The notes beneath the pieces were generated by a model. The model was not told where the DNA came from and searched no databases. It saw only the letters and a list, made by a program, of their open reading frames with translations. The translations under genes and the position numbers were made by a program. From JBBQSN01 sp963825505 (GTDB lineage: Bacteria > Actinomycetota > Actinomycetes > Actinomycetales > CAWJMD01), in the NCBI GenBank assembly GCA_963825505.1, contig CAWGTL010000018.1:1-64000 (forward strand): 64,000 nucleotides of DNA, read 5' to 3'. Position 1 is the stretch's first letter. Each line of letters begins with the position of its first letter. Of this stretch, positions 45,988-54,665 are shown in pieces.

Positions 45988-46905
45988 GTGACCAGCACAG
46001 CCGCGACGCCCTGGCGCGGGATCTTCGCGATCCCGGTCACCAGCTTCCTGCCGGACGGCCGGGTGGACGAGGACGGGCTGCGTCGGCAGGTCGAGTTCTG
46101 CCTCGAGGGCGGGGCGGCCGGACTGGTCTACCCCGGCGTGGTGAGCGAGTTCTTCGCGCTCGAGGACGACGAGCGCCGCCGGGCCACCGAGGTGGTCGTC
46201 GAGGCTGTGGCGGGTCGGGTGCCCGTCATCAGCGGAGCCACCGGGTCGAGCGCGGGGTCGGCGGCCGGCCTGGCCGCGCACGCCCAGCGGATCGGGGCCG
46301 ACGGCGTGATGGTCACGCTGCCGCCGGTGCAGCACCTGTTCACCCCGGACCAGGACTTCGTCACGAGCTACTTCGAGGCCGTCGCGGGCGCGTGCGACCT
46401 GCCGATCATCCTGCAGAACGCCCGGATCGGGCACCCGATCCCGATGGGGCGGCTGCGCGAGGTGGTCCAGGCGGTCCCGCAGGTGCGGTACCTGAAGGAG
46501 GAGACCGCGCCGAGCACGCACCAGCTCACCCGCGCGATCGACGCGGTCGGCGACCTGGTCGACGGCGTCTTCGCCGGCCTCGGCGGCATCTTCCTGATGA
46601 GCGAGCTGGACCGCGGCGCCGCGGGTTCGATGCCCTCGCCCCCGTTCGTCGACGTCCTGTCCCGGGCGTACGACCTGCACGCGCAGGGCGACCGGTCCGG
46701 TGCGCGAGAGCGGCTCGTGCCGCTGGCGCCGCTGTTCACCTTCGAGATGCTCTACAACGTGGCCCTGATCAAGGAGGTGCTGGTGCGACGCGGCGTGATC
46801 GCCCACACGACCTGCCGCACCCCCGCACCGCACCTGGACAAGGTCGACCTGCGCGAGCTGGACGAGCTGCTGGACGGCGTCGACCTGGTCGCGCTCTCGT
46901 CCTGA
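45988..46905 (+). CDS. DHDPS/N-acetylneuraminate lyase-family aldolase or dehydratase
   Basis: 305 residues from a GTG at 45988 (AAGGAG upstream). It is a TIM-barrel class I enzyme of the DapA superfamily: GIFAIPVTSFLPDGRVDEDG, LVYPGVVSEFFALEDDERRR and the Schiff-base lysine in VRYLKEETAPSTH. The second tyrosine region is replaced by IILQNARIGHPIP. Members in sugar-acid loci act as 2-keto-3-deoxy acid aldolases or 5-dehydro-4-deoxyglucarate dehydratases, and either would suit the neighbours. Site 2 controls it. Stronger assignment needs substrate data. Confidence 0.85.
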   Translation: MTSTAATPWRGIFAIPVTSFLPDGRVDEDGLRRQVEFCLEGGAAGLVYPGVVSEFFALEDDERRRATEVVVEAVAGRVPVISGATGSSAGSAAGLAAHAQRIGADGVMVTLPPVQHLFTPDQDFVTSYFEAVAGACDLPIILQNARIGHPIPMGRLREVVQAVPQVRYLKEETAPSTHQLTRAIDAVGDLVDGVFAGLGGIFLMSELDRGAAGSMPSPPFVDVLSRAYDLHAQGDRSGARERLVPLAPLFTFEMLYNVALIKEVLVRRGVIAHTTCRTPAPHLDKVDLRELDELLDGVDLVALSS

Positions 46906-46938
46906 CGCCTGCCCCGCGACCCCGGGGCGCCTCGGGCC

Positions 46939-48122
46939 TCAGGCCCGCAGGTCGCACCGGCGCACCGACGACGCGGCCACCGAGTCGGCGAGCACCTCGA
47001 CGCCGGAGCCTGGCGTCGTGGGCACCACGCCGTGCCCGTCGCGCACGTCGAGCGGGCCGGCCACCAGCGCCCCGGTGGCGGCCTGCAGGTCGAGCTGGTG
47101 CTCCTGGAGCAGGTGCGTGGGGTGGGTGGAGGCCACGGCCCAGCTGACGGCGGCGGCCAGCGGTGAGCAGGTGCCGACGTGCCAGGTCACGTCCGCGCCC
47201 TCGGCCCGCACCGCCGCGGCGATCCGCAGGCCCTCGGTGATGCCGGTGCGGGCGACGTCGGGCTGGACCACGCGCACGCCGCTGCGCACCAGGCCCACGG
47301 CCTCCTCGACCGTGTGCACGTGCTCGCCGGCGGCAACCGGCACCGAGGTCGCCGCGGCCAGCGCGGCGTGGTCGGCGACCGGGCTCAGCGGCAGCGGGCA
47401 CTCCAGGAACGCCACGTCCAGCGGCTCGAGCTCGCGCGCGAGCGCGGTCGCGCCGGCGAGGTCCTGCCCCCAGAGCAGGTCGACCATGAGCGGCGGGGTC
47501 GGGGCCGACGCCGGCCCGCACCGCGCGCACGTCGTCGGCCATCTGCTCCACCGGCCCGGACAGGAACATCTTGAACCCGCGGTAGCCGCTCGCCGCCAGC
47601 TCACGGGCCCGCGCGACCCGCTCGTCCCGCGTCGGCAGCCGCAGGCCCGAGACGTACAACGGCAGCAGCGCGGCCGGGCTCGCCGCCGACCACCTGCGCG
47701 AGCGGGAGCGAGGCACGGCGCGCGACCAGGTCCCACAGCGCGAGGTCCAGGCCCGCCACGGCGTCGGCGAAGAAGCCGGCGTGGTGGCCGCGGACGGCCA
47801 TCAGCCCGGCCAGCCGGTCGCGCTCGGCCGCCGCGTCGTCGACCTCGCGGCCGAGCAGCGCGGGACCGAGCAGCTCCTCGACCACCGCGACGACGACACC
47901 GGGCGCGATCGGCGCCTGCGACTCGCCCCACCCGACGACCCCGTCGGTGTCGGTGACCCGCAGCAGGCAGGTCATGGTCCGGGTCGAGTACACCTGCGCC
48001 CAGGCCGGCTCCAGGTAGTACGGGGTGCCGGGCAGCGCGCCGGGGCGGTGGGCGAGGCCCGCGACCTTGTAGTGGTGGTCGAGGGAGACGGCGAACGCCT
48101 CGACGCGGTCGATGGTGGGCAC
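46939..48122 (-). pseudogene. Enolase-superfamily sugar-acid dehydratase (MR/MLE type), two frame changes
   Basis: About 394 residues when joined. The GTG at 48122, after GGAGGAGCTCCC, opens MPTIDRVEAFAVSLDHHYKV, GVVGWGESQAPIAPG and LDLALWDLVARR. Then come LLPLYVSGLRLPTRDERVAR and GYRGFKMFLSG (catalytic-lysine region), and, in a third frame, PLMVDLLWGQDL, EPLDVAFLECPLPLSP, SVPVAAGEHVHTVEEA (metal ligands Asp, Glu, Glu) and VVQPDVARTGITEG. The switches fall at a GGCGGCG run near 47680 and a CCCC run near 47510; one surplus base at each explains them. The family dehydrates aldonic or aldaric acids to 2-keto-3-deoxy acids. It converges on the aldolase gene. Confidence 0.85.
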
Positions 48123-48179
48123 GGGAGCTCCTCCGGGTCGTTCGGGTCGGGGTCGGGGTCGGGCTGTCGGGTCGTGCGG

Positions 48180-48980
48180 TCAGATCAGCGCGGCGACGAG
48201 GAAGGCCAGGCCGGTGAGCACGGCGACCGCGGCGACGAGGCGGGACATCGCGGCGGCCGGCACGCGCGGCCGCAGCCGGACGCCGGCGACGACCCCCACC
48301 AGCTGGGTGCCGGCCACGACGGCCAGCACGGCGGCGTCGAGGGTGACGTCGGGGAGCAGGCTCAGCGAGCCGATGCCGGCGACGAGCGCGTTGTTGGCCA
48401 GCCCCGCGCCGACGGCCGGGGCCAGCGCCACCCCGCCGGCCACCAGGACCGGTGTGGTGACCAACGGACCGCCGACGCCCACGACCACTCCGGCGGTGCC
48501 GCTGAGCACGCCGGCGGTCAGGGTGGCCGGGGTGCTTGCCGTGCGCGTCACCGTGCGCGTCGGGGTGGTGGTGCTGGTGGTCCGGGCGTCCAGGTCCCGC
48601 TCGGGCTGGTCCTGCGCCGGCACCCGGTGGCGCGGGCGCACCAGGGCGAGGCCGGCCACCAGCACGGCCGCGCCGATCGCCGCCTGCAGCAGCCACGCGG
48701 GGGAGGCGCGGGACAGCGCGCCCCCGAGCAGCACGCCGGGCACGGTGCCGGCGCAGAGCAGCAGGACCAGCCGAGCGTCCAGGCCGTGGCCGCGGCGGTA
48801 CAGCGCCGCACCGAGCAGGGCGGGCAGGAGGGAGGCGAGCAGGGCGTGCGCGACGGCGGTGCGCGGATCGAGGTCCAGGGCCCACACCAGCAGGGGCGGG
48901 ACGAGGAAGCCGCCGTACCCGGACAGCCCGAGGCAGGTGCCGACCACCAGGCACCCGACCACCACGCCGATCCACTCCAC
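48180..48980 (-). CDS. TauE/SafE-family sulfite/anion exporter-like permease
   Basis: 266 residues, with about seven or eight membrane segments. Both TauE/SafE halves are seen: CLGLSGYGGFLVPPLLVWAL, then TAVAHALLASLLPALLGAA, and in the second half GVLSGTAGVVVGVGGPLVTT and ALAPAVGAGLANNALVAGIG. A Thr/Arg-rich loop (ARTTSTTTPTRTVTRTAST) joins the halves. Family members move sulfoacetate, sulfite or other organic anions. The GTG start at 48980 faces operator site 3, so it may belong to the same regulon and export or import a pathway acid. Confidence 0.85.
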   Translation of the reverse strand: MEWIGVVVGCLVVGTCLGLSGYGGFLVPPLLVWALDLDPRTAVAHALLASLLPALLGAALYRRGHGLDARLVLLLCAGTVPGVLLGGALSRASPAWLLQAAIGAAVLVAGLALVRPRHRVPAQDQPERDLDARTTSTTTPTRTVTRTASTPATLTAGVLSGTAGVVVGVGGPLVTTPVLVAGGVALAPAVGAGLANNALVAGIGSLSLLPDVTLDAAVLAVVAGTQLVGVVAGVRLRPRVPAAAMSRLVAAVAVLTGLAFLVAALI

Positions 48981-48996
48981 CGGTCCAGCCTAGCGG

Positions 48997-49012
48997 CTAT
49001 GTATTATGTCGA
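48997..49012. promoter_or_regulatory. GntR-type operator and likely -10 region (site 3)
   Basis: CTATGTATTATGTCGA matches the shared ATGTATTATG core. TATTAT within it is 8 bases from the ATG at 49016, the spacing expected for the -10 box of a leaderless mRNA. The site lies 17 bases from the divergent TauE/SafE start, so one bound protein could affect both genes. Confidence 0.55.
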
Positions 49013-49015
49013 AAC

Positions 49016-49864
49016 ATGACCGATGGCGGTGCGACGGCGACCGGGACCGCGGTCGGGGCGGCGGCGGGGACCACCGGACCCGTGGTCGTCACCGGCGCCG
49101 CGGGAACCGTCGGGTCCGCCCTGGTGCGCGGCCTGCTCAGCCTGCCGGACCCGCCGGTCCTGCGCCTGGTCGACCTGCCGGGGGCGGGGCTGCCCGAGCC
49201 CACCGCCACGCTCGAGATCGTGGCGGGTGACCTGCAGGAGAGCGGGACGGCCGACCGCGCACTGGCGGGCGCCGGCGCGGTGGTGCACCTGGCGGGGCAG
49301 CCGAGCCCGGCCGCGGACTGGCCGGACCTGGCGGCCGGCAACCTCACCCTCACCGCCTCGCTGCTCGACGCCGCCGCCCGGCACGGGGTCACCCGGTTGG
49401 TGCTGGCGAGCTCGGTGCACGCGGCCGGCGACGTCCCGCCCGGCGGGTGGCCGGTCGATCCCCGCGACCCCGCCGCACCCTGCTGCCGGTACGGCGTCAC
49501 CAAGGCGGCCGGCGAGCTGCTCGCCCGCGACCACGCGAGGGCGCATCCCCGCACGTCGGTGGTGGCCCTGCGGCTCGGCCTGGTCGCGACGCGTCCGCGG
49601 TGGGACGACGAGGCCCTCGGTTGGAGCCCGCCGGATGCCCTCGTGCCCTGGGTGCTGGGCGCGCTGCGGACGCCCCCCGGCTACCACTGCGTGCACGCGC
49701 TCGCCTCGGTCGACGGCCCGGAGCGGTACGTCACCGGCCCGACCGTGCGCCTGCTCGGGCACGAGCGGCGGGTGCACCCGGGCGAGGTCGCGGGCCTGCC
49801 GTCCGAGCGTCCCGCCCTCGCGCCGGACTGCCGGCTGTGGCGCCACGACGGCGGCGGCGCCTGA
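49016..49864 (+). CDS. NAD-dependent epimerase/dehydratase-family protein, uronate dehydrogenase-like
   Basis: 282 residues. Extended SDR: PVVVTGAAGTVGSALVRGLL (GxxGxxG), LRLVDLPGAGLPEP, ALAGAGAVVHLAGQPSP, VTRLVLASSVHAAGDV (catalytic Ser region), and YGVTKAAGELLARDHARAHP with the YxxxK pair. The size and the short C-terminus fit bacterial uronate dehydrogenase, which oxidises D-glucuronate or D-galacturonate to the aldaric acid lactone with NAD. The ATG at 49016 is only 4 bases past site 3 with no Shine-Dalgarno, so translation may be leaderless. An SMP-30 lactonase and MR-type dehydratase in the cluster support this. A sugar dehydrogenase of other specificity is possible. Confidence 0.78.
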   Translation: MTDGGATATGTAVGAAAGTTGPVVVTGAAGTVGSALVRGLLSLPDPPVLRLVDLPGAGLPEPTATLEIVAGDLQESGTADRALAGAGAVVHLAGQPSPAADWPDLAAGNLTLTASLLDAAARHGVTRLVLASSVHAAGDVPPGGWPVDPRDPAAPCCRYGVTKAAGELLARDHARAHPRTSVVALRLGLVATRPRWDDEALGWSPPDALVPWVLGALRTPPGYHCVHALASVDGPERYVTGPTVRLLGHERRVHPGEVAGLPSERPALAPDCRLWRHDGGGA

Positions 49865-50889
49865 TGGGCGACGCCGCGCGGGGCCACCTGCGTCCGGCCG
49901 GGAGGTGCCGGGTCCACGAGGGCGGCCTGCTCGGTCACCGCGCGGTGGTGCTGGAGAACCGCTGGTTGCGGGCCACGGTGCTCCCCGACCGTGGTGGCGC
50001 TCTGCACGAGCTGCTGCACAAGCCGACCGACACCGACCTGCTCTGGCGCTGGGACCGCGGGCTGCCGCCGCCGTCCCCGGCCGCGCCGAGCCTGGCCCTG
50101 CCGCAGGGCGGCTACCAGGACGCGTTCGCCGGCGGCTGGGACCTCACCTTCCCCGCGGTCGCGCGGCTGCAGGCCACCGCGGGAACGGTGGTCGGGTCGC
50201 ACGGCGAGACCTGGGCGCTGCCGTGGACCGCGGCGATCGAGCGGGACGAGCCCGACGGCGTCCGGCTCGGCCTGCGGACGCGGTGCCGCCGCACCCCGTT
50301 CGACCTCTCGCGCACGCTCGAGCTGGGGGAGGGAGCGCAGCTGCGGTGCGTCACCCGGGTCGTGAACCGGGGGAGCCGGCCGCACCCCTGGGCGCTGGGC
50401 GAGCACGCCGTCTGGGACGTCGCGCCGATGCTCGCGACCGGCGGCCGGATCGAGGTGTCCGGCGAGGTGACGACGGCCCCGGAGCAGCCACCCGGCTCCG
50501 AGCTGGTGCCCGGACGCCGCGGACCGTGGCCCGTGGTGGAGACATCGGACGGCGGACGCCGCGACCTGTCCGACCTGGGCCCGTCGGTGCAGGGGAGCAC
50601 CGGTCTGGCGGCGGTGCGGGTGGACCGCGGCGAGGTGGTGCTGCGCGGCGAGGCCCGACCGGCGGTGACGCTGGGCTGGGACCACGGCGTCCTGCCGCAC
50701 CTGCTGGTCTGGCTGCCCTTCGGCGGCGACCACGGGGCACCGTGGTTCGGGTCGGTGCAGGCGCTGGGCCTGGAGCCGGTGTCGGTGCCACCCTGGGCCG
50801 CCGAGGCCGACCTGCCCGTCCTCGCTCCGGGCGACGAGCTGGTCTCGTCCTGGCAGGTCTCGCTGGACGGTCCCGGCAGTTCTGCATAA
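49864..50889 (+). CDS. Aldose 1-epimerase-like (galactose mutarotase fold) protein
   Basis: 341 residues, with a one-base overlap (TGATG) with the previous gene. The beta-rich galactose mutarotase/DUF4432-like fold shows in RATVLPDRGGALHELLHKPT, GGWDLTFPAVARLQATAG, LRCVTRVVNRGSRPHPWALG and EHAVWDVAPML, with acidic and His residues at the usual active-site places. It probably prepares the anomer needed by the dehydrogenase or by the glycosidase-like protein that follows. No secretion signal. Confidence 0.75.
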   Translation: MGDAARGHLRPAGRCRVHEGGLLGHRAVVLENRWLRATVLPDRGGALHELLHKPTDTDLLWRWDRGLPPPSPAAPSLALPQGGYQDAFAGGWDLTFPAVARLQATAGTVVGSHGETWALPWTAAIERDEPDGVRLGLRTRCRRTPFDLSRTLELGEGAQLRCVTRVVNRGSRPHPWALGEHAVWDVAPMLATGGRIEVSGEVTTAPEQPPGSELVPGRRGPWPVVETSDGGRRDLSDLGPSVQGSTGLAAVRVDRGEVVLRGEARPAVTLGWDHGVLPHLLVWLPFGGDHGAPWFGSVQALGLEPVSVPPWAAEADLPVLAPGDELVSSWQVSLDGPGSSA

Positions 50890-50894
50890 TGTAG
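50881..50894. promoter_or_regulatory. GntR-type operator before the DUF6259 gene (site 4)
   Basis: TCTGCATAATGTAG overlaps the stop codon of the epimerase gene. CATAAT (50884-50889) is 9 bases from the ATG at 50899, again fitting a -10 box for a leaderless start, with no Shine-Dalgarno seen. An internal regulated promoter here would let the glycosidase-like gene be controlled on its own. Confidence 0.5.
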
Positions 50895-50898
50895 CGCC

Positions 50899-53028
50899 AT
50901 GCTGCGTCCCCACGCCCGGAGCTCGGCCGCCCCCGACCCCTCGCCCGTCCCGGCCGGACCCGCCGACGTCCCCGGCGGACGCGACCGGACGCCGGTCGAC
51001 GGGCCCGTCCTGGAGGTCCGCGGGGGTCAGGTCGTGGTCGAGCGCGCCAGCGGCGGGCTCGCCTCTGCTGTCGGTACCGGCACCGAGGTGCAAGGGGGCA
51101 TGGAGCTCCTGGCGGGGACCGGGGGGCGTGGGCTCGTGCGGATCGCCGCGCCGCTGCCGGACTACCCGTCCCACTACGTCGAGCTCGGTACCCACGGCGC
51201 CCCCGAGATCACCGAGGTCCCGGACGGTCTGCTGCTGGTCCACGAGGGGTTGTCGACCCCGCACGCCGACCTCGACGTGCGGGTGGAGGTCGAGCTGCGG
51301 TCGTCCCCCGAGGGGCTCGTGCTGCGCTGCCGGGTGGAGAACCGCTCGGACCTGCGGCTCCCGCAGGTGGCCTTCCCGCAGCTGCTCGGCCTGCTGCCTG
51401 TGGGTGGCGCCGACGCGACCCGGGTGCGGATGAGCCGGGGAGCCGTGCACCCGCTGCGGGACCTGACGATGGCGCCGGACGACGCGACCTTCCTCGACAT
51501 CCCGCTCCAGCGCTACTACGGCTACGGCGCGTTCGAGCTGAGCATGAAGTGGCTCGACTTCGGTTCGGCCGCAGGCGGTCTGACGATGTACGGCCGCGAC
51601 CCGCGCTACTCGGCGCAGGGGCTGCTGGTCGAACGCCCCGGACGCGACGCGCAGACCACCGACCTGCGCTGGATCCACTACCCGCTGATCGAGCCGGGGG
51701 AGACCTGGGACAGCGGCGACTTCGTCGTGCTGCTGCACGAGGGCGACTGGTACGCGGGCGCCCGGGCGTTCGCCGAGTTCGCCTCCGCCGCCTACCCCTA
51801 CGACGCCCCCCAGCACGTGCGCGAGGCGCTCGCGATCCGGAGCATGTGGGCCGCCGTCCGCAACGCCGACGTGCCCGAGGGTGGGCTCGACCGGATCCCG
51901 CAGCTCGCCGCCGAGCTCGCCGACCCGGACCTCGGCGTGGCCGAGCTGGTGGTCTGGCACTGGTGGCAGCGCAACGGGCTGCCGATCATCCTCGACCCGC
52001 GGCTCGGCACCGAGGACGACCTGCGGGCCGCTCTGGCGCGCTGCCGCGAGCTCGGCGTCCCGGTGTCGCTGTTCGTGAGCCACCACCTGCTGCGCGACAG
52101 CGACGAGACGCCGCCGCAGTGGCGGCATCTCAACGCCGCGCGCCAGCCGGTCCAGGACGACTGGACCTACGGCCGCGACTTCCTGCCGCGCTGGCGGGTC
52201 CAGTTCATGGGCACGCACGCGATGATGCGCGGGTCGGCGCTCGCCGCCGGCTGGCGCGAGGCCGCGCTGGCCGAGTACGAGCGGCTGCTCGACCTCGGGG
52301 CCAGCTCGATCTGCTTCGACCAGTTCTGGTCCTGGTTCGAGCCGAACTTCAGCGAGCACCGCGACGCCCGACCGGACGCCGAGGGCGATCGCCTGCTCGA
52401 GCTCGGCCGGGCGGCGCACGACCTGGTCCGCAGCCGCGACCGGCGAGGCACGTTCTCCGGCGAGATGCCGTCGGAGATGAAGGTCCCGGTGCTCGACTAC
52501 ACCTGGGAGTGGCGCAACGCCGAGGAGCTCGACGACGACGCCCCGTTCCGGGTGGTGTTCCCTCAGGTCCGGTTGAACGGCAACGTGAACGAGCACCCCC
52601 GCGGGGCGCTGCACGGGTTCGCCGAGGGCGGGCTGCTCAACCTGATGCCGGGCAACATGCACAGCCTCCGGCTCGCCGACTGCCCGGACCTGCTCCGGAC
52701 CGTCCGGGAGCTGGCCGCGCTGCGGCGGCGGTTCCTGCGGTACTTCACCGAGGGGGAGTTCCGGCACGCCGAGGGCCTGGAGGCGCAGGACTGCCTGGCG
52801 CGCGCGTACACCCACGGCGACGACGTGATGGTGGTCGTGGTGAACCCGACCGACGACGCCGTGCGAGCCCGGGTGCGGGTCGACCCCGCGACCTGGGGCG
52901 GGTCCACCGCCGGGCGGACCCCGACCGTGGTCGGGCAGGACGGCGAGGAGCTGGCGTGCGCCGGCGCGGACCCGCTGGAGGTGGACCTGGCGCCGGACAC
53001 GCTGGTCGTCCTGGAGCTGCGCGCCTGA
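50899..53028 (+). CDS. DUF6259-type glycoside hydrolase-like protein, cytoplasmic
   Basis: 709 residues without a signal peptide. The first 300 residues are a beta-sandwich (VLRCRVENRSDLRLPQVAFP). The middle is a TIM-barrel-like region: VAELVVWHWWQRNGLPIILD, RCRELGVPVSLFVSHHLLRD, LLDLGASSICFDQFWSWFEP and RRGTFSGEMPSEMKVPVLDY. The C-terminus is a beta domain (VVVVNPTDDAVRARVRVDP) as in GH13/GH36-like enzymes. The Asp in ICFDQFWSW and the Glu in SGEMPSEM are the best candidates for catalysis. I recognise the DUF6259 pattern by memory. Location suggests that it splits the glycoside imported by the second ABC system. Confidence 0.65.
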   Translation: MLRPHARSSAAPDPSPVPAGPADVPGGRDRTPVDGPVLEVRGGQVVVERASGGLASAVGTGTEVQGGMELLAGTGGRGLVRIAAPLPDYPSHYVELGTHGAPEITEVPDGLLLVHEGLSTPHADLDVRVEVELRSSPEGLVLRCRVENRSDLRLPQVAFPQLLGLLPVGGADATRVRMSRGAVHPLRDLTMAPDDATFLDIPLQRYYGYGAFELSMKWLDFGSAAGGLTMYGRDPRYSAQGLLVERPGRDAQTTDLRWIHYPLIEPGETWDSGDFVVLLHEGDWYAGARAFAEFASAAYPYDAPQHVREALAIRSMWAAVRNADVPEGGLDRIPQLAAELADPDLGVAELVVWHWWQRNGLPIILDPRLGTEDDLRAALARCRELGVPVSLFVSHHLLRDSDETPPQWRHLNAARQPVQDDWTYGRDFLPRWRVQFMGTHAMMRGSALAAGWREAALAEYERLLDLGASSICFDQFWSWFEPNFSEHRDARPDAEGDRLLELGRAAHDLVRSRDRRGTFSGEMPSEMKVPVLDYTWEWRNAEELDDDAPFRVVFPQVRLNGNVNEHPRGALHGFAEGGLLNLMPGNMHSLRLADCPDLLRTVRELAALRRRFLRYFTEGEFRHAEGLEAQDCLARAYTHGDDVMVVVVNPTDDAVRARVRVDPATWGGSTAGRTPTVVGQDGEELACAGADPLEVDLAPDTLVVLELRA

Positions 53029-53064
53029 CTCCGCCGGCACCGCCTGACCGACCGCACAGGCCGG

Positions 53065-53922
53065 TCAGTCGGCGCGAACCACCCGCTGGGTCTGCGTGCC
53101 GAGGCCGCGTCCGGTCAGGCGCAGCGTCTCGCCGCCGCGCAGGTACACCTGCGGCCGCAGCCCCATCCCGACGCCGGGCGGCGTGCCGGTGTTGATCAGG
53201 TCGCCGGGCTCCAGGGCCAGGAACTGGCTGAGGTAGTGCACCAGGAAGGCCGGCCGGAACAGCATGGTCGCGGTGCTCCCGTCCTGGCGGCGCACGTCGT
53301 CGACGTCGAGGGTCAGGGCGACGTCGGCGACGTCGCCGAGCTCGTCGGGGGTCACCAGCCACGGCCCGGTGGGGTTGAAGGTCGGCGCCGACTTGCCCTT
53401 GGACCACTGGCCGCCGCGCTCGAGCTGCCACTCCCGCTCGCTCACGTCGTTCACCAGGACGTACCCGGCGATCGCGGCGGCGGCCTCCTCCTCGTCGCGC
53501 AGGTACGAGCACCGGCGTCCGACGACCACGCCGAGCTCGACCTCCCAGTCCGTCTTGCGCGAGCCGCGGGGGATCACGACGTCGTCGTCCGGGCCGATCA
53601 CGGTGTTGGGCGACTTGGTGAACAGGATCGGCTCGTCCGGTACGGGCTGGCCGGTCTCGGCCGCGTGGTCGGAGTAGTTCAGGCCGATGCACAGCACCTG
53701 GTGCGGTCGGGCGATCGGCGCGCCCAGGCGGCGCCCGGCCAGGGGCTCGCCGCCGCCGGCGGCCGACCGCTGCGCGACCAGGGCGGGCAGGTCGGCCATC
53801 GCACCGGAGCCGAAGAAGGCCTCGTCGAAGTCGCCGACCGCGTCGCCCACCAGGACGACGCCGTCCGGCGTCAGGACCCCGGGCACCTCGTGCCCCGGCT
53901 CGCCCACCCGCACCAGTCGCAT
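53065..53922 (-). CDS. Fumarylacetoacetate hydrolase-family protein (diketo-deoxy sugar-acid hydrolase-like)
   Basis: 285 residues from the ATG at 53922 (GGGAGAGC upstream). FAH fold: VLCIGLNYSDHAAETGQPVP, then EPILFTKSPNTVIGP with the phosphate-loop-like FxKxP, WEVELGVVVGRRCSYLRDEE containing the metal-binding ExE, YVLVNDVSEREWQLERGGQW and LINTGTPPGVGMG. In L-fucose/L-rhamnose-type oxidative routes such enzymes cleave 2,4-diketo-3-deoxy acids to pyruvate and a hydroxy acid. Its promoter shares site 5 with the divergent SDR gene. Confidence 0.85.
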   Translation of the reverse strand: MRLVRVGEPGHEVPGVLTPDGVVLVGDAVGDFDEAFFGSGAMADLPALVAQRSAAGGGEPLAGRRLGAPIARPHQVLCIGLNYSDHAAETGQPVPDEPILFTKSPNTVIGPDDDVVIPRGSRKTDWEVELGVVVGRRCSYLRDEEEAAAAIAGYVLVNDVSEREWQLERGGQWSKGKSAPTFNPTGPWLVTPDELGDVADVALTLDVDDVRRQDGSTATMLFRPAFLVHYLSQFLALEPGDLINTGTPPGVGMGLRPQVYLRGGETLRLTGRGLGTQTQRVVRAD

Positions 53923-53934
53923 AGCTCTCCCTCG

Positions 53935-53956
53935 ACACATTATGGATAATGCGTGT
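53935..53956. promoter_or_regulatory. Double GntR-type operator between the FAH and SDR genes (site 5)
   Basis: ACACATTATGGATAATGCGT contains two overlapping half-matches to the shared motif, ACATTATG on one side and ATAATGCGT on the other. It sits between two start codons only 46 bases apart (53922 minus, 53969 plus). A single bound dimer or pair of dimers would control both directions. Confidence 0.55.
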
Positions 53957-53968
53957 TGAATGTAGCTC

Positions 53969-54664
53969 ATGACCCACGACAGGACGACGACCCGACGGGC
54001 CCTGGTGACCGGGGGGCAGAGCGGTCTCGGCGCCGCGTGCGTGCAGCGGCTGCGGGCGGACGGGTTGGAGGTGCTGAGCCTGGACGTCGGCGCCGGTGCC
54101 GACCTGGTGGTGGACGTTCGCGACAGCCGTCAGGTGGCCGACGCCGTGGCCGAGGCCGGCGTGGTCGACGTGCTGGTGAACAGCGCGGGAATCGTCGGTC
54201 CGAATCGCGAGCTCTGCGCAGTTTCGGACGAGGAGTGGGCGACGGTGTTCGACGTGAACGTCACCGGGACCTTCAGGATGCTGCGCGCGGTGCTGCCGGG
54301 GATGCGCGAGCGCGGCTGGGGCCGGGTGGTGAACTTCGCCAGCATGGCCGGCAAGGACGGCAACCCGAACCTGTCCGCCTACTCCGCGTCCAAGGCCGCG
54401 GTGATCGCGATGACCAAGTCGGTCGGCAAGGAGCTGGCGAGGTCCGGCGTCGTCGTCAACGCGGTCGCTCCGGCGGTGTTCGAGACGCCGATGAACGCCG
54501 ACACCGCCCCGGAGGTGCTCGAGCGGCTCACCTCGCTGATCCCGATGGGCCGGCTCGGGCGGCCCGAGGAGGCCGCCGCCCTCGTCTCCTGGCTCTGCTC
54601 GGACGAGTGCAGCTTCTCCACCGCGAGCGTGTACGACCTCAGCGGCGGACGGGCCACGTACTGA
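53969..54664 (+). CDS. Short-chain dehydrogenase/reductase of the sugar-acid regulon
   Basis: 231 residues. Classical SDR: ALVTGGQSGLGAACVQRLRA (TGxxxGxG), LVNSAGIVGPN, RVVNFASMAGKDGNPNL (Ser), YSASKAAVIAMTKSVGKELA (YxxxK), and APAVFETPMN after the sheet. Similar SDRs act as 2-keto-3-deoxy-L-fuconate or L-fucose/L-galactose dehydrogenases. Next to an FAH hydrolase the first role would make the 2,4-diketo substrate, which is inference. It ends one base before the SMP-30 GTG. Confidence 0.85.
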   Translation: MTHDRTTTRRALVTGGQSGLGAACVQRLRADGLEVLSLDVGAGADLVVDVRDSRQVADAVAEAGVVDVLVNSAGIVGPNRELCAVSDEEWATVFDVNVTGTFRMLRAVLPGMRERGWGRVVNFASMAGKDGNPNLSAYSASKAAVIAMTKSVGKELARSGVVVNAVAPAVFETPMNADTAPEVLERLTSLIPMGRLGRPEEAAALVSWLCSDECSFSTASVYDLSGGRATY

Positions 54665-54665
54665 C

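Noticed and set aside
46933..46947. CGGGCCTCAGGCCCG palindrome considered as an operator
   Set aside because: It overlaps the stop codon of the MR-type dehydratase between convergent genes; at most a weak terminator stem.
49681..53040. Open frame of about 1,119 codons antisense to the epimerase and DUF6259 genes
   Set aside because: Same reasons; it also crosses operator site 4.
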